Of a DNA stretch of 64,000 bases, positions 24,183-32,703 are shown piece after piece. Each line of letters opens with the position of its first letter. Within the stretch, counting starts at the first letter, position 1. The DNA comes from Sphingopyxis sp. YR583 (GTDB lineage: Bacteria; Pseudomonadota; Alphaproteobacteria; Sphingomonadales; Sphingomonadaceae): NCBI RefSeq assembly GCF_900108295.1, contig NZ_FNWK01000001.1:558001-622000 (forward strand). The letters are read 5' to 3'. The position numbers were made by a program, and so were the translations under genes. The notes below the pieces were generated by a model. That model searched no databases. It was not told the DNA's origin and saw only the letters and a list, made by a program, of their open reading frames with translations.

Positions 24183-24864
24183 CGGCGAGGTCCCGCATCT
24201 GGTGGACGAGGGCGCGCGAATGATCCATCACCCGGTCCCACAGATCGTTCACGAGATGATAGGCCTCGGCACCGCTTTGCGGATGCGCCGCGTCGCCGAG
24301 GCGGAAATGATTGTTCACATTGATGAGGCCGTGCAGCGCCTGGTCCTGGATTTCGAAAGACACGCGCGTGTAGCTCCAGCGGTCGTCGCCGCCGCCGCCG
24401 CCGCGGCGCTCCATGACGACGGAGCGCAGTCCCCCGCGCCGTTCGGCGCCATCGTCGTGCGGCACGAAATCGCCCCAGGGCTCCTTGGGCGCGAGCCGGT
24501 CGCCGAGACGATGCCAGCTCGCCTCGTCATTGCCGACGAGCATCTCGTTGTAATTGATGCCGATGGCGTGAACCGGCGTATGGCGCAGCACGGCGAAGCA
24601 GGTTGCCGGAAAATCCTTGGCGCGCACGAAGGGCTCGTCGCCGACGACGAGCATGAAGCGCTGTTCCTCGACGAGAAGCTTCATCGACCCGAGCTTGATC
24701 GACGTGACCGTCGGCGACATGATTTCGATGCCGTCCTGGCTGGCTTCCTTCGCCTCGACCGGTCCGATGACATTGTTCGCGGCGAGCCAGTCGGGCGAGA
24801 AGATCAGCGGATTGAATCGTCCGAGCAGTACCGTCGAAACGTTTCTGTCGCGAAGTTCGGCCAC
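24172..24864 (-). CDS. unrecognised protein of the island operon (230 aa)
   Basis: A 230-residue protein with a characteristic N-terminal segment LLGRFNPLIFSPDWLAANNV. It continues with a beta-rich region ('SIKLGSMKLLVEEQRFMLVV', 'PVHAIGINYNEMLVGN') and a helical C-terminus ending 'HSRALVHQMRDLADAV'. It loosely recalls the TIGR04255-type proteins, but I would not assign it. The first in-frame start with a ribosome binding site is GTG 24864 (GGGGA nine bases upstream); ATG 24721 would cut off the conserved-looking N-terminus. It is the first gene of the tight cluster, after a 248-base gap that may hold a promoter. Confidence 0.65.
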   Translation of the reverse strand: MAELRDRNVSTVLLGRFNPLIFSPDWLAANNVIGPVEAKEASQDGIEIMSPTVTSIKLGSMKLLVEEQRFMLVVGDEPFVRAKDFPATCFAVLRHTPVHAIGINYNEMLVGNDEASWHRLGDRLAPKEPWGDFVPHDDGAERRGGLRSVVMERRGGGGGDDRWSYTRVSFEIQDQALHGLINVNNHFRLGDAAHPQSGAEAYHLVNDLWDRVMDHSRALVHQMRDLADAV

Positions 24865-25112
24865 GAAATATTCCCCAATCCGGCGCGGGCGTGCCGCAAA
24901 GCTTGCAGGATTGCAAGTTATGCGTCGAACGCCGGGACCGTTTTGAACCAAGATTGTTACGAATTTGGGCCTGACCGTGCCGATTTCAACCGGACCGACC
25001 CTATCGTATCGCCCTGTCCGATCGGCCGCGGCGCTGCCGCGGCGGCGGCGCACGCCGGCCTGCGGCACCCTACCCCGCCAGCGATAGTCGTCCGAACGGG
25101 CCTTGGCGCGGG

Positions 25113-25316
25113 TCAAACCGCGCGCACCCGTTTGGCCCAATTGGCCTGCGAGCGATAGCGCACGAACTCGACCTTCTGACCGACCGGCGGCCACGAGCCT
25201 TCGGGCGTGAACGCGGGCGGATTGAAATATATCTCGGCGCCGCCGGAAACGGGCGCGATCGTGCCGAAAACGATATTCGCGGTGACTTTGCCGCTCTCCC
25301 AGACAAATTGCGCCAT
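25113..25316 (-). CDS. small cold-shock-like beta-barrel protein
   Basis: A 67-residue protein (MAQFVWESGKVTANIVFGTI...). The order of elements, a 'GTI' strand followed by 'AEIYFNPPAF' and a final 'VGQKVEFVRYRSQANWAKRV', resembles cold-shock/OB-fold domains ('VFFHxSAF ... GQxVEF ... A..V'), but the aromatic RNA-binding motifs are degenerate. It may bind nucleic acid. It starts six bases after the stop of the large lipoprotein gene, with AAGGG upstream, so the two are likely co-transcribed. Confidence 0.6.
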   Translation of the reverse strand: MAQFVWESGKVTANIVFGTIAPVSGGAEIYFNPPAFTPEGSWPPVGQKVEFVRYRSQANWAKRVRAV

Positions 25317-25322
25317 GGCCGG

Positions 25323-27812
25323 TCACCCTTTCGCTTTGGCGGAGCCGTCGGCGCCCGCCTTGCCGCCATCGGCCGGAGGGCAGCCTTTGCCGCCGCCGAT
25401 GAAGGGAAGCGAAAAATCGGCGGGGCCATATGGGGTCAGCGCTGTGACGGCGACCGAACTGCTGCCCGACACCGGAAAATCCGCCTTGTCGATTTCGACG
25501 AGAAGCCCCTCCATACCGGCGAGCACCGAGAGCTTGTCGCCCGAGATGATCCTGCCGCCGACGATCACCTTGTCGGCGCGCCAGATATTGGGTCCGCGAA
25601 GCTGGACCGCGACAGCGCTCGCACATGCCGGCAAGGCGGCCGGTTCGACCGTCCGGATCTGCGGGACCTTGAGACTGCCTCCCCCCAATATCTGGTTGGT
25701 GAGCTGCTCGAAGTCGGCGGACGACGGCGCCAGCGGCACGCGCACCCGGCGCTCGACCGGCGTGACCGCTGCCTTCCCCTCATTGCCGGTCCAGGCGGGC
25801 GCCCAGGTCGAGGCGACGCGCAAGGTGAGATAGGGCCACCAGCCCGGTACGACGAGATCGGCCGTCAGCTCCTGCGGCCGCAGCCCCTGCGCAAAATCGA
25901 TCCGCTTCCTTTCGGTATCGAGCGTCGCGCGCGGCCCCATCATCCAGCCGAAGCCCGGGAGAGACGCCGCGCCGGACTGCGCCCCGTCGCGCCCGGCCGG
26001 CCAGCCCGCGTCGGCGAAGGCGACGACGAGCGGCACACGTTCGAGCGCGTCGGCCCGGCCTGCCGCGCTCCGCGAAAAACCGAACGCCCCGTCGCCGCCG
26101 ATGCCCTTGCCGGGCGCCTGCGCCGCGATCGACGCCGCAAGCGCGATGGATTCGGCGGCGCGGGCTTCGGTCGAGACGGTCTGGACCTGCTGCTTCGGGC
26201 CGAGCTGATAGACGCCGACCGTGCCATAAGCGAGGCGATCGAGAAAGGCGCCGGGGGGCTGCGCAGCGAAGAAAGCCGGCTGAGCGGCGCGCGCGCACTG
26301 CACGCGCGCAAGGTCGCGCGCCTTGCGCATCACGGCGCGCGCCTGGTCGAGAAGCGCGGGGTCGACCGGCCCGATCGGGCTGAAATATATGGGGCCCGCC
26401 TTGGCGGAATCGATGCGCGCTGCGGCATCGAGCGAGCGGATGCCGATTTGCGCACGCTGCTCGACGAGCGGCGCGATCGACAGGATCCGCTCGGCGGCCG
26501 CAGCGATCGTCACGGTCGCACCCGGCGAGAGGCCGGGGCCGGGATAGTCGAGACTTTCGGGCGCGAGACTGCAACCCGGTTCGAACAGCGTCATGGTCTC
26601 GGCGGCAAGGAAGCGCGCGAAGTCCGTCTTGATGAAGGAATCGGCCCGGAGCGGAAGCTTGCCGAGCTCGCCGACCGAGATCGAGCCCTGGCGGCTCGCG
26701 CCGGCGATATTCGCGGGCAGACGGATCGGCGGGGCGGCGACCCATATGATCCGGCACCCCGGACGTACGGAGACCCCGTCGGTCGCGAGCCCCGCGCAGC
26801 CCGCCCCTGCGCCGCGCGAAAATTCGAAGGGAACGACGTCGACGACGCCGAGTTGCAGGAGCGCCTGGCTGAGGCTGCTCGGCTCATATCCCGCGAAATT
26901 GTCCTTTGCGTCGCGGAACGGCTGCGACATTTGCGGGCTGATATAGGACATCCAGTCGCGGTATAGCGCCTCGATCTCGGGGCTCGCGGGATCGACAACC
27001 GGCGCCTCGAGATCGAGGCGGAGCCGCCCGAAGCTCGCACGGCGCTGCTTGTCGGGCGGAAAGACGGTCGCCGTCATGTTGAGCCGGATGAGCGCCGAGC
27101 CGTCGCGGTCGTGCAGCTCGTCGAGGCTCGCGGCATTGCGCGCATTGTTGATGAGATCGCGATAGACGGCGCGGTCCTGAAACACATCGATCGGATTGGC
27201 TTTGACGTCGACGCCTTTCAGCGCTGTGAGCCCGGTGCCGCCCGTCGTGCCGAGACGGTCGGTCAGGGTCTTGAGCGCCGCCAGCAATTCGGTCACCGAT
27301 GCGGTGGTGACGGGATTGACGGTGACCGTAGCGCCCTGGGCGCCCCCCGCACCCGGCGTCGGCACCGTCTGCGCCGCAAGCGCCGTTTTCAAAAGCTCGG
27401 CTTCGCGCTTCAGCTTGTCGAGCTGCATGCCCAGCGCGATCATGTCGAGCTGCTGCTGGATCTCGGCCTTTTCCTCGGTGCGCCGGTAGGCCGCGCCCGA
27501 GGCGGGATCGAACTTCAGCCCGACCGAAGCCGAGATGGCACGAATGACTTCGAGCTCGCGGACGATCTCGGGTCCGAATTCGGCGCTCTTCGAACCCTCG
27601 ATCAGGGTCGCGAGATAATTGACCTCTTCGCGCCGCTCGTTGATCAGCGCCTCGCGCTTGTAAAGCTTGGGGCTCGATATCAGGATTTCGCCCGCGGCGG
27701 GATCGGCGGCATAGCTGACCGACGCGACCGACTGGCCATAAGGATTGGTACAGCCTGCAAGCGACGCGAGAGACACAGCCGCCATCAGCCGGCAACAAAA
27801 GTCGAGCTTCAT
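25323..27812 (-). CDS. large predicted lipoprotein, unknown function
   Basis: An 829-residue protein with a signal peptide and lipobox (SLASLAGC, Cys about residue 21), so probably anchored to a membrane on the periplasmic side. Residues 40-150 are helical and charged ('ALINERREEVNYLATLIEGS', 'EKAEIQQQLDMIALGMQLDK'), a likely coiled coil. A Gly/Thr/Val-rich linker follows, then a long beta-rich region, with a Lys/Gly/Ala-rich tail. No domain is recognised. GGGGTGGGACC precedes ATG 27812. The TCCGATCCGGA element lies 65 bases upstream. It separates the transglycosylase gene from the cytosolic enzymes, suggesting the island has a cell-envelope component. Confidence 0.75.
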   Translation of the reverse strand: MKLDFCCRLMAAVSLASLAGCTNPYGQSVASVSYAADPAAGEILISSPKLYKREALINERREEVNYLATLIEGSKSAEFGPEIVRELEVIRAISASVGLKFDPASGAAYRRTEEKAEIQQQLDMIALGMQLDKLKREAELLKTALAAQTVPTPGAGGAQGATVTVNPVTTASVTELLAALKTLTDRLGTTGGTGLTALKGVDVKANPIDVFQDRAVYRDLINNARNAASLDELHDRDGSALIRLNMTATVFPPDKQRRASFGRLRLDLEAPVVDPASPEIEALYRDWMSYISPQMSQPFRDAKDNFAGYEPSSLSQALLQLGVVDVVPFEFSRGAGAGCAGLATDGVSVRPGCRIIWVAAPPIRLPANIAGASRQGSISVGELGKLPLRADSFIKTDFARFLAAETMTLFEPGCSLAPESLDYPGPGLSPGATVTIAAAAERILSIAPLVEQRAQIGIRSLDAAARIDSAKAGPIYFSPIGPVDPALLDQARAVMRKARDLARVQCARAAQPAFFAAQPPGAFLDRLAYGTVGVYQLGPKQQVQTVSTEARAAESIALAASIAAQAPGKGIGGDGAFGFSRSAAGRADALERVPLVVAFADAGWPAGRDGAQSGAASLPGFGWMMGPRATLDTERKRIDFAQGLRPQELTADLVVPGWWPYLTLRVASTWAPAWTGNEGKAAVTPVERRVRVPLAPSSADFEQLTNQILGGGSLKVPQIRTVEPAALPACASAVAVQLRGPNIWRADKVIVGGRIISGDKLSVLAGMEGLLVEIDKADFPVSGSSSVAVTALTPYGPADFSLPFIGGGKGCPPADGGKAGADGSAKAKG

Positions 27813-27876
27813 GGTCCCACCCCTTCCCCGGACGGGGGTGTAATCACCGGCGAAGCCCGAAAACAGCAGAAGAGTC

Positions 27877-27892
27877 TCCGATCCGGATCGGC
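27877..27892. promoter_or_regulatory. TCCGATCCGGATCGG element upstream of the lipoprotein gene
   Basis: TCCGATCCGGA extended to TCCGATCCGGATCGGC, only one base short of the full 16-base palindrome TCCGATCCGGATCGGA. It lies 65 bases upstream of the start codon at 27812 and just after the transglycosylase stop is approached. It is the most complete copy in the window. Confidence 0.6.
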
Positions 27893-27904
27893 CTCCCGCG
27901 CCCT

Positions 27905-28477
27905 TCATTCGGGCTCGCTACACAGGAAGAAGATGGCGCCGGACGCCTCGCGCGCGCCGGCAAGCGGCGATGCGTCTCGCACAGGTCGCATCGGCCGCGA
28001 ACTCCCGTCACGCCCCGCAACGTCGGCGAGATAGGCGCGCGTTTCGGCCGGTAGACGCGCACGCCCGGCCAGCACCGCGGCATAGCGCGCCGGGCCGGCA
28101 TTATAGGCGGCGAACAGGCCGGGATATCCGAACCGCTCGTACATCAGCCGCAAATAGAGCGTCCCGGCCAATATATTGTCGCGCGGTGCATGGGGGTCGT
28201 CGCCGAGGCCGAGCCGCCCTCGCATATCGGTCCAGGTGGCGGGCATCAATTGCATCAGCCCCATCGCGCCCGCCCGGCTGACGATCGGGGCGCCCGCCAG
28301 CGTCGTTCGCCCGCCGCTCTCCGCGCGCATCACAGTCTCGATCCATTCGGCGGGAACCCCGAACCGTGCCGACGCCTCCTCGACATGCGCACGCCAGCGC
28401 GTCACCGGGTCCGCGCGCGCAGGCGTCCCGGCAGCGAGGAGCAGGACCGGCAGGAGCGCCCATCTCAGCGGCGCCAT
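27905..28477 (-). CDS. lytic transglycosylase (SLT, VirB1-like)
   Basis: A 190-residue protein with a signal peptide (APLRWALLPVLLLAAGTPARA) and a goose-lysozyme-type SLT domain. The catalytic Glu is in 'VMRAESGG', followed by 'GAMGLMQLMPATW' and 'AAYNAGPARY'. It cleaves peptidoglycan glycan strands, as VirB1-like enzymes do to let conjugation machinery cross the cell wall. It overlaps the TraF-type peptidase gene by 13 bases. This pair is common on sphingomonad conjugative elements, so it may be mobile backbone rather than part of the neighbouring system. Confidence 0.9.
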   Translation of the reverse strand: MAPLRWALLPVLLLAAGTPARADPVTRWRAHVEEASARFGVPAEWIETVMRAESGGRTTLAGAPIVSRAGAMGLMQLMPATWTDMRGRLGLGDDPHAPRDNILAGTLYLRLMYERFGYPGLFAAYNAGPARYAAVLAGRARLPAETRAYLADVAGRDGSSRPMRPVRDASPLAGAREASGAIFFLCSEPE

Positions 28478-29022
28478 ATGAGCCGCGCCCCGCCGAGCAG
28501 GTCGGCCTCCTTGCTCGGGCCGAAGTAACGGCCGTCGAACGAGTCCGCCCGCTCGCCCATGAGCAGGAGATACTCGCCTTCACGAAGCTCGGCGCATCCC
28601 GACCACCACGGCAGTTCGCGCGCCCGCGCGTCGGCGGCGACGCGGCGTGCGACAAGCCGGTCGTTGACCATGATGCGGTCGCCGCGCGCGCAAACCTCGT
28701 CGCCGCCAAGAGCCGCGATACGCTTGACCAGCGGCACGTTCAGCGGGAGATAGCGCCGCCGCGCGGCGAACAGCCGAAGGCCGGCAGGCAAGCGTGCGAC
28801 AACCATATCACCGCGATCATAAGCCGCCCGCCCCGCCACAAAGTAGAGACCGCGCGGCGCACTGTCGCTGACATTCCACACCAGCAACGGACGGGGCGGC
28901 GCAGCGATGGTCGCGGCCGCGAGCAGGATCGCCGCCAGGGCCGCGAGCGACCAGCGATAACGATGCCACGGCTCCGCTCGGCCCGTCGATGCACCGGTAT
29001 CGCTATCGCAACCTCGCTTCAC
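28465..29022 (-). CDS. S26 family (TraF-type) signal peptidase
   Basis: A 185-residue protein with one N-terminal membrane segment ('WSLAALAAILLAAATIAAPP') and the TraF signature: SAPRGLY with the nucleophile Ser, and 'LVKRIAALGGDEV' with the catalytic Lys. A C-terminal 'GEYLLLMGERADSFDGRYFG' completes the S26 core. TraF matures conjugative pilin on IncP-like plasmids. I chose GTG 29022 because GGAGGAGATCGGC lies before it; the GTG at 29055 adds 11 residues without support. No pilin or other transfer gene is present in the window. Confidence 0.88.
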   Translation of the reverse strand: MKRGCDSDTGASTGRAEPWHRYRWSLAALAAILLAAATIAAPPRPLLVWNVSDSAPRGLYFVAGRAAYDRGDMVVARLPAGLRLFAARRRYLPLNVPLVKRIAALGGDEVCARGDRIMVNDRLVARRVAADARARELPWWSGCAELREGEYLLLMGERADSFDGRYFGPSKEADLLGGARLIWRR

Positions 29023-29138
29023 GCCGATCTCCTCCGCCCTGCAGGCTCGTGCCACATGAGACGAATGGCCGCGCGACCGCGGCTATGGAGGTGTCGATCG
29101 AGGGGCGCGCCATATCGGCACCCCCCGATGGCGGGCGC

Positions 29139-32100
29139 TCATGCGCTCGCGATGACGCGGAGCGGTGCGCTATAGGTGTCGAGGAGATAATTTTCGGTCG
29201 CGGCGAGCAGGTCGAGCTGCTGCGGCTCGATCGTCGACGTCCGCAGACCCGGCTGGACGATCCAGACCGCATATTCCCGGTCCATGAGCTGCCACCGCGA
29301 AAGCCAGTGACGGATGTCGTCATTCCCGCCGCGTTCGAAACGCGAAGGTTTGCCGGCCTCGCTCCTGTCCTTTTCGCGTCGCCGTATCCGTTTGAGGATG
29401 CGTGCGGGATATTCCATCCAGCGGACCGACTTCTGCGCCTGACCGCAAACCTCGTAAAGGTCGGCGACGCGATTGCCCGGCGCGGCGCCATGCGCATATT
29501 TGATATGGTAGAGATGCACCTCAAGACAATCGCCGCGTTCGCGCAGCGCGACGATGTCGGCGATTTCGCCGCTCCCGTCGTCGTCGAATATCACGTCCCA
29601 GCTGTCGTCCTCGAGCAGCCACTCGATGATGCGCCGCTGGATCGAGTGGGGCTTTTTGGCGAGCCCCTGCGATTCGACCGAGAGATCGATATTCGTCCAG
29701 TCGCGGGCTTCGATTTTCCGGTCGTCATAGACGCGGCGATCCGCTTCGCGGGGAACCTTGAACAACTCGTTGAAGATGAGAAAGTCGCCGTCGGCAAACA
29801 GGAGCTGCGGTGGATCTTCTCCGAATATCTCGGTGAGCGGGCGTTCCTTGCCGCGGACGAGCGAAACGGGCGGCCCGCCGATCTGTGGATAGGATGCCCC
29901 ATCTTTGCCGATGTCGATGGCAAATGTGGCTTCGACATCGTCCGAGCAGATTTTGAAATGGATCGGACCGTCGGGTTCACGGGCGACCAGTTCGATCTCG
30001 CACTCGTAAAAGCCAACCGGATCCGCCCCTCCGAAGCGCAGCTGGAGACGTTCCTCGAGCTCGATCAGAAACTCCTCGGGCCAGAATATGGTGAGCGGAA
30101 CTTTCCCGGGCGGGCGGGCCGTCAACTGTTCCTGTTTGACGAGATTGCGCAGGAAACCGTCGGTCGCGATGCTGTCATCGGTGACCTTGCGTCCGATATC
30201 GCGGCACCATTCGACCCATTCGCTGAAATCGGCGGCGGATTCGAGCGCCCAAAACTTGCCCTTGGCGGAGCAGCCGATCGTTCGGCGCCCCTGCCCGTTG
30301 AACCCGACGCCGAAGAGGTTCGACTTGCGCTTGCCGCTGTTCTGGGCGTCGGTGAGCTGCGCGGCGATATCCGAGCCGGCGAACATGGTGTAGCGGATCT
30401 TGCGGCCGAGAAGACTGCTGAGGCCAAGGTTCATCAAAATCAGACGATTGATGCCGTCGAGCACGCGGTAGACGGGCTCTCCCGCGATGCGGGTGGCTTT
30501 CTCGCCGCAAAGCGCCTTCGCAAGGCGTTCGTGGAGGTCGTTCGACCGACTGCTGTTGATATAGAGAAGCTGCTCGTCCTTGTCCCAGTGGACGAGGTAA
30601 AGATTCCACTCGACGTTGGTGATTTCCTTGACCGCACTCCAGCGTACGGGGATTTCCTCGCGCGTCACGAATATCGCCAGTCGCACGCCTTCGTTGACGG
30701 TCGGACCGGCATTGAGGGCGAAGGGCGGCAAGCCTTCGAATGCGTTATAGGGTTTCCACTCCTCGCAGGCGGTGCGGTAGACCACCGTGCTCATCTTCGG
30801 GATCAGCGTTTGAAGCGGAACCCCCTCGAGCGTTTCGGCGAACCCCTGCAGCAGTTCGGCGCGCTTCAGCTGCCGTCCGGTTTTCGCCTCGCTCAGCACC
30901 TTGAGCAGGAAGTTCCAGTCGGCATCCTCGGCGTACAGGGTGCGCAGGCTGTCGTCGACGTCGGACTGCTCGATATTGGCAATGACGGTCGCCTCGCCGA
31001 TATTCTTCGCATCACGCGTAAAGCGACCCGTGAACTGAAGCGTGATCGCGACGCTCTTGTGCCGGTCGTGAAGGCCCGAGATCTTGAGCTGGGGAAGGTC
31101 GAACCCCTCGCCGAGCATATCGACGCAAATGATGATACGGCTCTGCCGCGAGCGCATTCGCGCCAGTGCCGCGTCGCGCTCGGCCGTGCCCATCTGGCTG
31201 TGGATGAGCACCGGGGAATAGGCACTCAGATGGTCCGAATAAAGCGCGTGGAGCGCCGTCGCCCGCTTGATGTCGCGGGCGCGCGCCATGACCAGATGAT
31301 CGAGGTTGGCGGCAAGATCGGATGCAAGCTGCTCCCCGACAAGACGGATGATCTCGCGATCGGCCTGCCCCTCGTCGAGCCCTTGCACGGCCCGGAAATT
31401 GATCGGGCGGAAATAGCCTTCCTCCTGCGCCTTGCCGAGCGGATAGACGTAGATGAACTTCCCGTCGACGCGGCGCCCGTCGGTCCGGAACGGCGTCGCG
31501 GTGAACTGCACGACCGTCCTCGCATCGAACTTTCCCTTGAACGCCTGCCACGTCCGCGCCGCGATATGATGCGCCTCGTCGATGAAGAGATGCGAGCAGA
31601 GCTCCGCCATCCGCGCCTGTACCTCGGGGGCGCATTGTCCGGCGACCTGCATGGTGGTGACGATGACATTGGCGCGGCCGAATATTTCCGAAACTTCGTC
31701 GGGCGATTTCGGTCTGCCGTCGAGCACCGCGACCATCGGCGTCTCGGCGGTTGGCGCCAGCACGCCGGCGTCGTGCAAGATCCCGAAGCCGAGGAACTTG
31801 TCGGCGATCTGATCGCGCAGGTTCGCATTGGGCACGACGATCATCAGGCGCTCGATGTCGGTTGCCGCGAGCAGCGCCAGCATCGTCTCGGTCTTGCCTG
31901 TCCCGGTGGGCATGACGATCGTCGCCGGCTGCCGCGACACGCTCCAATGGGCGAGCGTTGCATAGAGCGCGCCGAGCTGGGGCATCCGGAGACCTTTCTG
32001 GGTCACCCGTCCGGCCTCGTCCCGGATCTCCTGCCGGAAAATGAACGCGTTTTTCCATGATGCGCGCACGCGGGCGCAGACGGTCCCGGCCTCCTCAATT

Positions 32101-32441
32101 GTCATCTCGGCAGGCTTGCGCGTAGCGCGGGCCCCCCAGACGATGTCGCCCGCCCGGCTTCGCTGCGACAGTTCGGCCTCGGTGACGAAGTCCGGGACGA
32201 TGAGGCTACGCTCTCCCGGTGGCACGGTGGTGGTCGCGCGAGGAAGAAAGTGGAGGCGGCCCAGTGGCGGCACGACGCCCGAAAACCCCCTAAGACCGCG
32301 GGCAGCGAAGGGCGCGAGAAAGACGTCATGTTCGGCGCGTCCCGCGAGACGTTTCTCGATGGCCGCCCGAAAGACGCGGCCCTTCACTTCGACCAGCGGA
32401 GGCAAGCCGATCTTCACCGCCTCCGCGAACAGGTCCATCAT
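29139..32441 (-). CDS. SF2 DEAD/DEAH-box helicase with long C-terminal region
   Basis: An 1100-residue protein. Residues 1-150 are an unassigned N-terminal domain. The helicase core has Walker A MPTGTGKT at 177-184, DEAH at 288-291 (LFIDEAHHIAART), TATPFR at 314-319 and motif VI QFTGRFTRDAKN in the second RecA domain. About 600 residues follow; near residue 955 a segment 'GEIADIVALRERGDCLEVHL' recalls the D-ExK/H pattern of restriction-type nucleases (tentative). Architecture and position fit a phage-defence or restriction helicase, of no named family I can recognise. The TCCGATCCGGA element is 106 bases upstream. Confidence 0.85.
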   Translation of the reverse strand: MMDLFAEAVKIGLPPLVEVKGRVFRAAIEKRLAGRAEHDVFLAPFAARGLRGFSGVVPPLGRLHFLPRATTTVPPGERSLIVPDFVTEAELSQRSRAGDIVWGARATRKPAEMTIEEAGTVCARVRASWKNAFIFRQEIRDEAGRVTQKGLRMPQLGALYATLAHWSVSRQPATIVMPTGTGKTETMLALLAATDIERLMIVVPNANLRDQIADKFLGFGILHDAGVLAPTAETPMVAVLDGRPKSPDEVSEIFGRANVIVTTMQVAGQCAPEVQARMAELCSHLFIDEAHHIAARTWQAFKGKFDARTVVQFTATPFRTDGRRVDGKFIYVYPLGKAQEEGYFRPINFRAVQGLDEGQADREIIRLVGEQLASDLAANLDHLVMARARDIKRATALHALYSDHLSAYSPVLIHSQMGTAERDAALARMRSRQSRIIICVDMLGEGFDLPQLKISGLHDRHKSVAITLQFTGRFTRDAKNIGEATVIANIEQSDVDDSLRTLYAEDADWNFLLKVLSEAKTGRQLKRAELLQGFAETLEGVPLQTLIPKMSTVVYRTACEEWKPYNAFEGLPPFALNAGPTVNEGVRLAIFVTREEIPVRWSAVKEITNVEWNLYLVHWDKDEQLLYINSSRSNDLHERLAKALCGEKATRIAGEPVYRVLDGINRLILMNLGLSSLLGRKIRYTMFAGSDIAAQLTDAQNSGKRKSNLFGVGFNGQGRRTIGCSAKGKFWALESAADFSEWVEWCRDIGRKVTDDSIATDGFLRNLVKQEQLTARPPGKVPLTIFWPEEFLIELEERLQLRFGGADPVGFYECEIELVAREPDGPIHFKICSDDVEATFAIDIGKDGASYPQIGGPPVSLVRGKERPLTEIFGEDPPQLLFADGDFLIFNELFKVPREADRRVYDDRKIEARDWTNIDLSVESQGLAKKPHSIQRRIIEWLLEDDSWDVIFDDDGSGEIADIVALRERGDCLEVHLYHIKYAHGAAPGNRVADLYEVCGQAQKSVRWMEYPARILKRIRRREKDRSEAGKPSRFERGGNDDIRHWLSRWQLMDREYAVWIVQPGLRTSTIEPQQLDLLAATENYLLDTYSAPLRVIASA

Positions 32442-32546
32442 CCCGCCCCCCTGCCTTGCATGGCGCCCCGCCAGCGCCCTCAGCGACGCTAGCGGGCCAA
32501 GCGAAGCAGCGCCAAATGATATCGGCGTCCCCGGACCATATTCGAA

Positions 32547-32557
32547 TCCGATCCGGA
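32547..32557. promoter_or_regulatory. TCCGATCCGGA element upstream of the helicase gene
   Basis: Exact 11-base copy, continuing TCGAT, 106 bases before the helicase ATG within the 262-base gap that separates the island from cassette 2. It is farther from the start than the other copies. Confidence 0.5.
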
Positions 32558-32703
32558 TCGATCAGGACCGGAAGCCGCGCGCCAAAGCTCAACGCCGCCC
32601 ATACCGGGCGGCGCAGCGCCGCGGCCTGGACCCGCTGCCGATATTCTGGGCGAATGCCTGGTCGCTCTCTCGGCCAAGCAAAATCAGCCCGATACCCGGT
32701 ATT

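Noticed and set aside
28989..32060. Plus-strand open frame of about 1023 codons opposite the helicase gene
   Set aside because: The minus strand encodes clear helicase motifs over the same bases. High G+C leaves long open frames on the opposite strand, and the plus product has no domain.
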